Below, in pieces: positions 9,797 through 20,238 of a DNA stretch of 27,439 nt (positions within the stretch are counted from its first letter, which is position 1; every line of letters begins with the position of its first letter). The notes beneath the pieces were generated by a model. The model saw only the letters and a program-made list of their open reading frames with translations. It was not told where the DNA came from and did not search any database. The position numbers were made by a program, and so were the translations under genes. The stretch comes from Chromera velia (Eukaryota > Sar > Chromeraceae). The DNA is taken from assembly GCA_018398765.1 (NCBI GenBank), contig JAHBMJ010002611.1, forward strand, positions 20,001-47,439, read 5' to 3'.

Positions 9797-12700
9797 GGGG
9801 TTCTTTTCTTTACAACGGTAGCGCGGAGGCAAAGAAAAATTAAGGAGTGAGAGAAAAAGGGGGCAGACGAGAACATTCAGCCAATCCAAAGAGCTCAAGA
9901 GCATCCACGGACAAAGAGAGGAGCCGAGAAAGCAATCTAATATTACGGGCTTTGGTCAGGATGTTGTAGACATTTATGTCCGTAGGGATCTTGAAGACAC
10001 CCACTTTGTCTGTTCGGTGAGGTCAGTCACCGCCAAGAGGGGAACCATACAGGCGCAGTCTCCCAGACGACGAACCAGAGGGAGGAGCACTCTCTCAGTA
10101 GAGGAGGCACCACCAGACTGGAGAAGGTGTAGAACGTTGGCGGTGTTGCAACCAATGCCAATCTTCATGGACTTGTAGAGGGGAATCAGATAAGCTGTGA
10201 AATGAAGAGAGGTATCGACAGCATCCTCAAGTCTTAGAGCGAGAACTTCTACACGGGTCGTAGATCTCGCCACATGAGACTATCGGTGACTCTTGTAGAG
10301 AAGGGGAGACCCTTAGAGAAAGAGCAACCAGCCAGTCTGGGGGTAGGGAGAGTCAGGGGTACCAAACAAGGCATCTGCATAGACAACCGCAACGAGCTCG
10401 TCAGGGTTGAGAGAGGGACGGATGGGGATGCCCAAAGAGGGAGTCGATCGAAGGTACCGGATCGTCTGAAGGAGAAGGTGGAAAGCTCTCTCTGTCGGGG
10501 CAGCCATGAAGTGAGAGAGATAGCTATGAGCTAACGAGACATCAGGGCGGGTATAGTAGGCAACGTATCCCACCTGGCCCAGAAGTTCTCGATAGACTCT
10601 CATACCGGTTGCATCGAGAGGTGGGGAAATGTCCTCTTCATGAGTCGCGCCAACAGGCAGAGGCTTGTCAGCAGGACGGGACTCGCTGGAGGAAAATTCC
10701 AGAGGCAGGGAAAGGGATGAGATGTAGTCATGCTGGTGGATCAGGATGCCATCAACAGTTACATCGAACTGGACTCCGACAAAGTGGCCAGAAGTGGCGT
10801 CAGTGTCGTCACCACACACAACATGATCTCAGAGGGGACTTGAGAGATCAGCAGCGTCTTCACCGATGTCAATCAAAAGTAGGTCATCAACGTACGTGCA
10901 GAGGATCCTACGAATCTCTCCATCAGCGCCTCGAAGAAACCAGACACCAGGAAAGAGTGTAGTTGACCATCCAAGCTCGCGAAGCTTGGAGCTAAGAAAG
11001 TCCTCGAAAACCTTGCCGGCATCGGGGAGACCGTACACAGCCTTCAAGAGCTTCCAAAGGTGATGGCCACGATCTGGGTGATCAAGAGGAGGCAGCACGT
11101 ACACAGCGGTACACAGGAGTACGAGAGCTTGGAAGTAGAGCCTGGAGGTACGCCTGGACAACATCCGCCTTCTTGAGAGAGAGGCTGACGCCGCGCCGCT
11201 TGCAAAGATCGAGAGCAAGCTGGAGAACAAGATGCACGGCATCGGGAGGATAGAGGTGAGTGGTGACGTCCAAACTGATGCGGTTGACAAGGTCTCCTCG
11301 AATAACTGTACGAGTCTTGAAGGTGCGAGTACCATCATCTTGCAGCTTCTCTGTATGGACTTACTGTAGGGGAACACGCTGAACATCGGGAGGTACAGCA
11401 GTGAGAGGGACACGCTCATACACCTGTCTGTCTTGCCAACCCTTGTCTTCCTTTGCGTCTGTTTCACGAACACCTTCACGCTCACTAGAATGCAGAGAAG
11501 AGAAATGGACAGGCTTGTGTGTAGTCGCAGCAAAAACTGAAGTCAAACAGTTGGAAGAAGTCAGAAAGTTGACAGCAGTATGCACAGTAAGATCACTAGG
11601 CTCAGACGTAGGATATTGAAAGAAGAAACAACCATGTGAACCATCAGACAGCCGAGCATACAAATCAGAGGGAAGACGGGAGCTACGAGCTCCACGGTTC
11701 TTAACCATCTCGAATCCAGAAGCAACCACATTACTGTGGCGAAGCTCGACAATCTCAAGGTCCGTGCAACGTCCTCTCGAGTCATAGGAGACATAAGAGC
11801 CGCCAGCCACATAGTGACCAGGATACTAAACACGCTTCTCGAGAGCGCACTTTTGATGAGTTCCCCATGCGTGAACTTCGTAGAGGAAGTCTCTAGAGTC
11901 ATTACCAGAAGGGACCGCCCCGTGCACCTCTCCAACCCAGAGAAGAGAGTGCTCAGGTGAAGATGCCACAAACATTGTGCTGGAAGCAAGAGGGCCTGAA
12001 GGAGCGCTGGGAAGAGGGGGTTCGAAAGCGGAGGAAGAAGGGTCAGCTGAAGAGGATACAACAGGTGACTCGGGAGAGAGGGGCACAGCAGAAGGTCGGA
12101 GCTAGTGGGGGCTCGCAGAGGTCTTCTGAGGGCGTATATCGTCTTCAGTCACCGCAATTTTGTAGTAATAGTCAACGTTCTCTTTCGCCTTAACATGGTA
12201 AGGATACCAGACTGGGCCACATTTATGCTTGAGGCCTAAGCGGCCGCCGCCCAGTGAAGCACCGGTGTTGTACATCACTTCATCTCCCACAACATACTCA
12301 CGAAGAGCAGCAGAGGAAGGGCGACGCTGAGAGGAAAGGAATTAATGGAAGCAAGGAAGCGGAGCAGCACCGGAAACGGCTGTCTGACGTGGCTTGGAGG
12401 GATTCTATCGAGAGAGACGGTTATTGAAACGCCGTATGGCTTTATCATGGACGGTCGGCCACATGGTTGGGGGGAGGCCTCTCTCGAGGAGGATCATTCG
12501 CACTGACACCAGTACCTCTCATTGCTAGCGCTCGGCAAGAGAGTTCCTATCTTTGTAACCAGAAGGGGAAAAGGAGAGGATGATGTTGAGCTCAGTGCAG
12601 AGAGAAGTGAAAGGTTCTCCAATGAACTCGGATCCAGGGTTGCACCGAATCTCGAGGGGGATGCCAAAGCGAGGGATCCAGATGTCTCAAACGAAGGCAG

Positions 12701-15268
12701 CAGCCTCAGTGGAAGTGGGAGGGCCGTTGTAGCGAAGTCGCAAACCGAAATCGTGATAGTCTTCGAGAATAGAGAGCTGGTGGGTGTGTCCGGACTCGGA
12801 AAGGCCGAGATACTGACTGTCCATGTGCAGGCAGGCACCTGGTCTAGGGTAGGCTCCTCTGTTGAAGGAGGAACGAGGAATCAAAAAACTGACAGGGCCC
12901 TTCATACGGGAGCAGGGGACATAAGAGGCAAGAACCTTCCATACCACTTCATGGAGGGAACGGACGGAAACCCCAAAAGAGAAAACGCGACGCAGCTGGG
13001 AAAGAACATCCTCAATGCCGACATGCGCACAATTGCAGTGAACCTCCATTACAAGAGACTGAAGGTTAAACAATAAGAAAACAAAACGCTCTCCTGTTTC
13101 GATAAAGGTTGCAGGGAAAGAGGAAGGCAAGGAAACAGTATCACGCTTATCCTGATTAGGACAAGCACTCTTAGTAAGCACTCTCACCATCTGCACAGTC
13201 GGAAGCGGTGTCAAAGCTACCGCAGAGACTGGAGCAGTCGTCATCATCATCGTCGGAAACAGAAATCTCCTGGAGGGGGGGTTCCACAGGAGTGGAAACG
13301 GTAGCCATGAAAGCTGCGAGGGGACCTACTGGAGACAAAGTGACGGAAATGGCAGGAGACGCTTCGAAGACGGGCGCCTGTCGGAGCGTCATTGCATAAT
13401 AACGGCCAAGGTTGATCCAAGGAAGCTCCATAAGATCACTGGAAGCTGAAAGAATTGTCATCAAGTCGCTGCGATAGTCTATCACAGCACCGAGACGCTG
13501 AGCGAGAGCCTTAGAAAAGAGAAAGGGCACAGGAGAGTCGGAAAGGATAAGGAAAGAAAGATCCGCACGCTTTTCTCCAAACATGATGTCAGAGATGGCA
13601 GTGGAGTGCGTCACCTGCACAGCAGCACCGTCTTCTCTTGCAGTCTGAACAGGCACAGGCACAGCAAGGGGAGAAACAGTGTATCGCACGCTGGAGGGCA
13701 AACGCTTCAAGTAGTTCTCGCTGACAGCATCCACAGTAGCTCCATCATCTTTGCCAAAATGAGGGTCCTCCAGAGAGTGACTGTCTTCAATAGTCTCTGC
13801 CGCCGCCACAGTAAAAGAGACCGTTACCAGCTTTATGTTGACCTTCTTCTTGAGTTCCTGAATGCAGGCGGAATCCAAGTGACCCGTCCGCTTACAGTGA
13901 GTGCACTCGTGGGAAGCACCAGGGCATGGACGTCCCTGAGTAGCGCAACGCTTGTTCGTACCACAACTAGCGTACTTTGAATGCATGCCCTTCTTGTGTA
14001 TATGCTTGCACAAAGGGCAGAAGAAAGAACCCGAACCAGAGGCACTCGAAGGATGATTGCCTTGAGGGGCACTGGGGACTTGAGGTCGACCAGTGGCACC
14101 CGAAGAGGAAGGATAGTCGCAAGCCAGATGGAAACACCGGGCGACTGAGATATAGCAGTCTCCTCGTACTGACGCAGATAGTCACGAAGGCCAGAGGGGG
14201 AGTTATCTTGAAGGTTCGTGACAACGTACCGGCGGGCAGCGCTGCCAATAGGGAGGGCCTCGAAGAGCACGGAGTACTCTATCATAGAGAAGGCCTCGGG
14301 GGTCATCGGAACCAGACAACGGTAATAACTAAGGATCTTCCGCCCGCAAGCAATGAATACCAGAGCAGACTTCTTAGCCAAGGGGGCAAAGGACTTGATC
14401 TCGCTCCAGTGAGCCCGAAGGCGTTTCGGAAATGGACCCAAGTAGAAATGTTGGAGGCAATCCATCAGCCAATCCGGGTTGGCTTTGGATACGGAGTACT
14501 CGGGGTCTGCCTTGAGAACGTTCAGGACATCCTCGGAGAGCTTCTGTCAAATGAGAGAAGCAAAGTCCACCGGACCGAAAGAAGAAGGACCATCGAGAGA
14601 GTGTACTTCCTTGACACACTCAATGATAGACTCATGGAAGAGCTCGATATCCTTCTCGGCAGAGAAAGACTTGACGGAGTCGAGGGCTTTCTTGGCCAAG
14701 TCGGAGCGACAAGTCGAGAACTGCTAGAGAGGAGGCGGGTGGGCTTACTGGAAGGCAGCCCAGCCAGGTCCACCAAGACCGAAGTTGTAAACAGACTCCG
14801 GGACGGCAGTTTGAGGAACCGGAGGGGGAGTGAAGATCCCGAAGTAGGCAGACCCCTGGGAAAGTGCAGCCTGCAAAGGAGGGGCGCGGAAGGCCTCAGC
14901 ATCCTCGGAAGAAGCAACAGGGGGAGCAGTGAGGGGGCCAAAAAAATGAGAGCCTTGAGGTTGACCTCCTGCAACTGGTCCGAATGTGGGAGAAGGGTAT
15001 GGTTGCATGATGCCTAGAGGAGGGGCTGAAAGGACTCCATGGGGAGGAGGTCTATCAGCCAGACGAAGGTCACCTGACGAGTCTGTAACAAAGGCACGCA
15101 CAGGGACAGGAGTGGCAAAAGGATTGTTGCCACTTGAAGCAGAAGCCTCCTGAGGCAGAGAGTTGGATCGCTGCATTTTGAGAAGAAAAAAAAGTAGCGG
15201 ATATGCAACCGAACGAGCAGAGCTTAAAAAAAGGGTACCTCGTTCATTCCCAGAAAAAGCCGGCACCT

Positions 15269-15750
15269 CGATAAGTTTAGGATGATCTAGATGAAGCACC
15301 TAAACTTATTCGAAGAAGAAAGAAAGAAGTCAACTGAACATAGTTGGACTTACAAACAGAAATGAAGAATGTCAATCCGGGAGATGCCCATAAGAATACA
15401 AAGATCTTTGAAGCATCTAAGAAATCGATCGATCAATCAAGATGAATTCTAGACACAGAAACAAAGAGCAGACTTTCTATCTACTTCAAACCACACAATC
15501 AGATCCACTCAAATTCTTAGAATCGATAGTGTCTAAAGCAAACCACGCTTCAGTTGCTTGGACAGCGAAGAGATCATATCGAATGGACCGCGGTGATTAA
15601 TTGACGGGCAGACTGATGGCCCTGGAAAATGACTCATTGCATGCCTCATAAAGCGAAAATCCCGCGCGTACAGGCGGGGTACTGAAATAATGATGCACGC
15701 AGTTCTCTCATGCTGCACGCTTTACCTCTGAAGCGCTCTAAAGCTTTATG
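15269..15750 (-). repeat. Copia 5' LTR (right on the plus strand)
   Basis: Partner of 9315-9796. I count about 38 differences by eye, all but one a transition. They are very uneven: one in 15512-15662, about 37 in the other 331 bases. The sequence just inside, read on the coding strand, is GGTGCCGGCTTTTTC, which could be a primer-binding site although the usual leading T is not there. Confidence 0.92.
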
Positions 15751-15754
15751 CTAC
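15751..15754 (+). repeat. Right target duplication of the copia element (CTAC)
   Basis: Matches 9311-9314. The sequence then resumes as TGACCCTTAAATACTTG, the continuation of unit 1, equivalent to TGATCCTTAAATACTTG in unit 2. Confidence 0.85.
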
Positions 15755-16605
15755 TGACCCTTAAATACTTGAACCTTCTGAAGTCTGAACAGTCCAACTC
15801 ACCTTAAGGCTAAGCGAGCCTATGGATGGTGATGGAACATGCGATCTCAAGGCCTCTCAGCTGATCTCAGTAGAGCTGAGCTGCCCCCCGTGGCGACTTA
15901 TATAATGCTATATACACGGTGGCCTCCACTTCATGCATGCACACAAAACCTACGCTGGTGTGCATCCCAATTCAATTCAATCAATCAAATTAGTGGACCC
16001 TCTTAATGGCCCCCCGAGGCACTCACCCAACTGGTTGGGTGTATCCCGTGTATATACTAAATAATGTCCCTATGGGACATGCCGTAGCCCCATGCAAGGG
16101 ATAAGAGATGCGTACATGATCGTGGCACATGTAATAGATGGAATACCCCCCTGGCGGTTGCTAACTTCCAATTGGCGGGCTAGGCAGATTTCGGTAGGCC
16201 GAAGGCCTATAGGGGCAACTTTTGGCGCCCGAGAGGGGATTTCGGTGGGTACTGATAGCTTACTGGGCAGATTTTGGTGCTTTTGATTGAGTTCTGATAA
16301 AAAAGTAGGTAACGCTAAGGGGGTAAGTTGGATCATAACAGATATTGTTGCCGGATGCATGTCAGAGTCACCGCGCTATCTGTAGCTATATACTAGAGAG
16401 GGTAGGAGAGGCCAGATGTAGCCAGATGTTAGGTGCGATTAGAGACGGCCGGAGCGGGCCGAAGACGGCTGGATAGGTTTCAACGTAAAAAGAAGAAATA
16501 AGGAAAGCTCTGTTATTAGACACGTTGTTACGCATTATAAAAAAAAAGACACATGGGGACTTAGTTAACAAAAGGTGTACACTAACGTGAAAGACTCAGA
16601 AAGAG
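15755..16605. other. Remainder of unit 1, no recognised gene
   Basis: Homologous to about 18984-19850. It holds palindromic motif copy 3, a GTCCC-TAT-GGGAC hairpin near 16066-16078, and open frames of 61-96 codons on the minus strand that persist in both units but match nothing. Differences between the copies do not favour silent sites in any clear way, so I do not call genes. Confidence 0.55.
16016..16048 (+). repeat. 33-bp palindromic motif, copy 3
   Basis: GAGGCACTCACCCAACTGG then TTGGGTGTATCCCG. Here the hairpin arms CACCCAAC and GTTGGGTG are perfect. Confidence 0.8.
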
Positions 16606-16783
16606 CAAACGGACCCTCCTTTGGAATGCACATCGCTCTTTTACAAAGTACTTTGCTCTCCTTTTGTGCAAAGATGTTATCAAGTTTAAATCTGTCAGCA
16701 AGCCCATCCAGCTTGAATGGGAGCTCCGCTACAGTAATGACAGCCAGGCCGGCAGTTGCAGTAATACTGAACAACACCCTCAT
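16606..16783 (-). pseudogene. 5' fragment of the secreted-protein gene, duplicated
   Basis: ATG at 16783; the product reads MRVLFSITATAGLAVITVA, then ELPFKLDGLADRFKLDN, then IFAQKESKVLCKRAM. The signal peptide and the frame after ELPFKL are intact, unlike the complete copy at 4365-5107. The gene is cut at 16606 by the duplication breakpoint; the frame runs into foreign sequence and stops at 16565. It would make a 72-residue secreted peptide if expressed, but nothing suggests that it is. Confidence 0.75.
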
Positions 16784-17156
16784 GGTTTGTAATGAAGAAC
16801 GACTTTGAACGACTTGTTCAACGCAGAAACGAATCGACAGCCTTCTCAGCAGAGTTTTTTAGGGAACAAAATTTATCAAAGCGTTGTGCTTTTACCATGC
16901 ACGTTATATATTTCCACATCCTTGAAAAAGAGTTCTAACTTGGTTTTCCTTCGAATCCGGTCAGATATGGTCCAATCTATCCGTTATATCGCTTTGAGGG
17001 GCAGTTTATGCAGCTTTTTTCAGCCAAGAGGGCCCAAGATCCCGCGCCACTCGCATAAGGAATTTTTTCACTTGATTTTCGCGATCTATAGTCGCGCGGG
17101 CCATGGTGCGATCGATCTGTATGACACAATATAGCTTGCATGCAATAGCCTCCTGC

Positions 17157-17189
17157 GAGGCACTCACCCAACTGGTTTGGTGTATCCTG
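17157..17189 (+). repeat. 33-bp palindromic motif, copy 4
   Basis: Unit 2 equivalent of copy 1 at 5481-5513, with the same TTTGG variant. Confidence 0.75.
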
Positions 17190-17335
17190 CGCGCGCATTC
17201 ATGCATGCATGCGCATTAGCCGATTTTTTCACGTGCATCTGATGTAAGCAAGCTTACAAACGGCCCCAGAAAGCAAAAAAAATAACAACTGCACGATTGA
17301 CGTACGTTGGCCAGTCGACCGTCCCCCCCCCCCCT

Positions 17336-17439
17336 NNNNNNNNNNNNNNNNNNNNNNNNNNNNNNNNNNNNNNNNNNNNNNNNNNNNNNNNNNNNNNNNN
17401 NNNNNNNNNNNNNNNNNNNNNNNNNNNNNNNNNNNNNNN
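17336..17439. other. Assembly gap 2 (104 Ns)
   Basis: The gap follows a 12-C run plus T and ends before GGGAAAAAAGCCCGAGGG. It is at the place homologous to gap 1. Confidence 0.98.
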
Positions 17440-17720
17440 GGGAAAAAAGCCCGAGGGTAAGCGCAGATCTGAACCCCATCTGACGTACGCATGGCGTAAA
17501 TTCAGCCTTTCAGGGCCGGGTTTTTGGCAAAAAACACTGCATGCATGTATGGGCTAGGGTATTTCTGTTTTGTAAGTGTCCTCCGTTTCGCTTTCCGGGG
17601 CTATGCATGCATGAACGTATAAGAAAAATCGGCTATGTTTATGTAGGTACACGCTGTCTGAGGGCCTCCGAGCCGCAGGCTAAGCTGCCCTCCGGGGTGA
17701 AATATATCGATATATGTTGA

Positions 17721-17753
17721 CAAGATACATCCAACCAGTTAGATAAGTGCCTC
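17721..17753 (-). repeat. 33-bp palindromic motif, copy 5, inverted
   Basis: Unit 2 equivalent of copy 2; the reverse complement begins GAGGCACTTATCTAACTGG. Confidence 0.7.
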
Positions 17754-18327
17754 AAAAGGCCATTTAGGGGGTCCGCTAATTTAATTTATGCACACCATAC
17801 ATCGGAGGCTTGGGCATGTCTTCTGTGCATATGGAGTGGGGGCCACGGCAATGCCCGACAAAGTATATGCTTTTTGGGACCGCGCACATACGCGCGCATC
17901 ATACTCCGTGTGAGTTACTTGAGGGGCACGCATACGCAAAGTAATTAAGGTATGTGCGATCGCGGCTCTGTGCGAGCTAGCTGCTAGAAGGGCATTTTTC
18001 TCAAAGTGACGATACGGACCCTGACAGAGACAGAACCAGTCCCCCCTCAAAAAATAAAAAAATGCGTTATGCGAGTGCATGCGTGTTCTGTCGAACTTTT
18101 GTAAAAGGTTTCCTAAAAATACTAAAAATAACTCACTATAAATCACAATGCTACATTTTACCCATAATAGCTTTTATACAAAATAAGCTAAAATCGTCCA
18201 AAAATTATATAAAATAATTTTGAAGTTAAAAGAATATAATTACTAACTTCTATTATACTTCTAAATGAATGATCTAATAATAAAATATCTTTTAAAGGCT
18301 GCAGTTCGGTATAAAATTATAATAGTA

Positions 18328-18500
18328 TGCAACTAATGCAACATTGCAACATTAGTGTAACATTGCAATACTAAATTAAATACAACACTACAACATTAAT
18401 GCAACACTGCAACATTAATGCAACACTACAACACTAATGCAACTAAATGTAACACTGCAACACTAATGCAACATTTAATTTACAATACTACCACCACCTT
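18328..18500 (+). repeat. TGCAACA(C/T)TAA minisatellite, unit 2
   Basis: Copy of the array at 7436-7612, aligned without indels; visible differences are transitions. Confidence 0.85.
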
Positions 18501-18639
18501 GCAACATTATGCAAACACAATAAAACAGCATTCACATATTATTATTCAAGATCTGCAGATATATAACACTACAACAAGTGCGCACGCTGGCGAGCCGAGA
18601 CAAAGCGCGGCGACCTATCTGATTTTAGCGTGGTCTAAA

Positions 18640-18716
18640 ATCGAATCCCAAAATTGGATCCCAAAATCGGATCCCAAAAATCGGATTTGAGAATCAGATT
18701 AGAGAATCGGATCCGA
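18640..18716 (+). repeat. AAAATCGGATCCC minisatellite, unit 2
   Basis: Equivalent of 8970-9052. Confidence 0.8.
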
Positions 18717-19260
18717 GGCCCGGCTCTGGAAAAGACCTAGGAGGATCCTCAGTTCGGAAAAACCTAATTCAGAAAAAAGCCTTTGGCTCTGGAACCTTTA
18801 AAGACTGGATCTTCAACAAGCTTTATCTCATTTTGTCTCCTGCAAACAGTTGAATAGACAAAGGAGCTCTAGGCTAGGATTAACTACGGGCAAAGGGGCT
18901 CTAGGCTAGGATTGACTATGAGATTAACCAACTACAATTCGATCAGTCTAGGATAATACTAAACACTCACTCGCAGCACTACTGATCCTTAAATACTTGA
19001 ACCTTCTAAGGTCTGAACAGTCTAACTCACCTTAAGGCTAAGCGAGCCTGTGGATGGTGATGGAATATGCGATCTCAAGGCCTCTCGGCTGATCTCAGTA
19101 GAGCTGAGCTGCCCTGCGTGGCGACTTATGCAATGCCATATATAGCCGTATTGCTATTATACGGTGGCCCCCGCCTTATGCATACACACAAAACCCGCGC
19201 TGGTATGCATCCCAATTCAATTTAATCAATCAAATTAGCGGACCCCCTTAGTGGCCCCCC

Positions 19261-19293
19261 GAGGCACTCACCCAACTGGTTGGGTGTATCTCG
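19261..19293 (+). repeat. 33-bp palindromic motif, copy 6
   Basis: Unit 2 equivalent of copy 3 with perfect hairpin arms CACCCAAC and GTTGGGTG. Confidence 0.8.
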
Positions 19294-19896
19294 TGTATAT
19301 ACTAAATAATGTCCCTATGGGACATGCCGTGGCCCCATGTAAAGGATAAGAGGTGCGTACATGATCGTGGTACATGCAACAGATGAATTACCCCCCTGGC
19401 GGTTGCTAACTTCCAATTGGCGGGCTAGGCAGATTTCGGTAGGCCGAAGGCCTATAGGGGCAACTTTTGGCGCCTGAGAGGGGATTTTGATAGGTACTGA
19501 TAGCTTACTGGGCAGATTTCGGTGCTTTTGATTGAGTTCTGATAAAAAAGTAGGTAGTGCCAGGGGGGTAAGATGGATCATAACAGATGTTGTTGCCGGA
19601 TGTATGTCAGAGTCACCGCGCTATCTGTAGCTATATACCAGAGAGGGTAGGAGAGGCCAGATGTAACCAGATGTTAGGTGTGGTTAGAGACGGCCGGAGT
19701 GGGCCGGAGACGGCTGGATGGGTTTCAACGTAAAAAGGAGAAATAAAGAGAGCTCTGTTGTTAGACACATTGTTACACATTGTAAAAAAAAAGACACACA
19801 GAGACTTAGTTAACAAAAGGTGCACACTAACGTGAAAGACTCAGAAAGAGAAACCTAGAAGAGAAACTTATATAAATTATACTGGACCAACACATG

Positions 19897-19901
19897 ATAG
19901 A
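19897..19901 (+). repeat. Left target duplication (ATAGA) of the second LTR element
   Basis: ATAGA precedes the left LTR and is repeated at 23159-23163 after the right LTR. Five bases is a usual LTR-retrotransposon duplication size. Confidence 0.9.
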
Positions 19902-20223
19902 TGTAGGGCCTATATGTGGTCTCGCCACGGGGCTGGCGTAGCACTTAATCACTTAATGGGCTGCTCGCACGGAGTTGGGCACGGGATCGATGACTCGACG
20001 ATGAGCGCATACGTCTGTGCACTGATCGATAGTTGCAGTGAAGCATACGTTCTATAGCCAAGTATGAGAAGGTCTGAAAGCAGTGTGATTGGCATGAGTG
20101 GTTGTTGTCAGAACTCTAAGATGGAACTCCCTCTATGAATAGCTGATTGAGAATATCTCTGTCTACTAGCCCACTATACTGCTAGCCTCATGATTACTTA
20201 GCCCAGTATGCACACAACTTACA
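19902..20223 (+). repeat. Left LTR of the non-autonomous element
   Basis: 322 bp, TGTAGGGCCTATATG...CACAACTTACA, aligned over its whole length to 22836-23158. Confidence 0.88.
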
Positions 20224-20226
20224 GTT

Positions 20227-20238
20227 TGGTTAGCAGAG
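20227..20238 (+). promoter_or_regulatory. Candidate primer-binding site
   Basis: TGGTTAGCAGAG begins three bases after the left LTR. Metazoan initiator tRNA-Met starts AGCAGAG and ends CUCUGCUACCA; the match holds with one extra T. Whether this genome's initiator tRNA fits better is untested. Confidence 0.5.

Larger units (their letters stand above)
9315..15750 (-). mobile_element. Ty1/copia LTR retrotransposon, fossil
   Basis: A complete-length but broken element of 6,436 bp, coding on the minus strand and inserted in duplication unit 1. Parts in element order: 5' LTR 15269-15750; Gag from about 15176, proline-rich at its start, with a CCHC zinc knuckle (CTHCKRTGHLDSAC) at 13864-13905; aspartic protease region about 13800-13400; integrase about 13060-12400, ending in a GYKDRN...AER block; reverse transcriptase about 11300-10830 with YVDD at 10883-10894; RNase H about 10660-9975; pyrimidine-rich tract on the plus strand (purine on the coding strand) just inside the 3' LTR; 3' LTR 9315-9796. 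Integrase before reverse transcriptase is the copia order. Coding is scattered over several frames, roughly ten breaks. LTRs differ at about 38 of 482 sites. Confidence 0.94.
4931..16605. repeat. Tandem duplication unit 1, split by two insertions
   Basis: This unit begins CAAACGGACCCTCC inside the secreted-protein gene and ends ...CTCAGAAAGAG, where unit 2 begins at once with CAAACGG. Removing the copia element with one target copy (6,440), the inverted-repeat element with its AT (1,225) and the extra Ns of gap 1 (765) from 11,675 leaves 3,245 bases, the length of unit 2. Some small indels exist but nearly cancel. The shared order is: gene 5' end, poly-C gap, AT-rich block, TGCAAC minisatellite, ATCGGATCC minisatellite, a 32-bp doublet GCTCTAGGCTAGGATTGAC (9198 and 9230), then the segment now at 15751-16605. 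Confidence 0.9.
16606..19850. repeat. Tandem duplication unit 2 (3,245 bp), uninterrupted
   Basis: Starts CAAACGGACCCTCC directly after ...CTCAGAAAGAG and ends in the same ...CTCAGAAAGAG, after which unique sequence AAACCTAG follows. The junction shares only AG with the original left flank (GTCAG|CAAACGG), so it looks like a microhomology or illegitimate tandem duplication. It preserves the empty sites of the copia and the 1,223-bp element. It differs from unit 1 by about 4-7%, nearly all transitions. Confidence 0.9.

Noticed and set aside
12522-13076. 184-codon plus-strand frame
   Set aside because: Antisense to the copia integrase region.
13977-15017. 346-codon plus-strand frame
   Set aside because: Antisense to the copia Gag region; composition is explained by the minus-strand coding.
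16070-16360. Minus-strand frame of 96 codons, kept in unit 2 at 19315-19581
   Set aside because: Persistence follows from recent duplication; substitutions show no clear preference for silent sites and no domain is seen.
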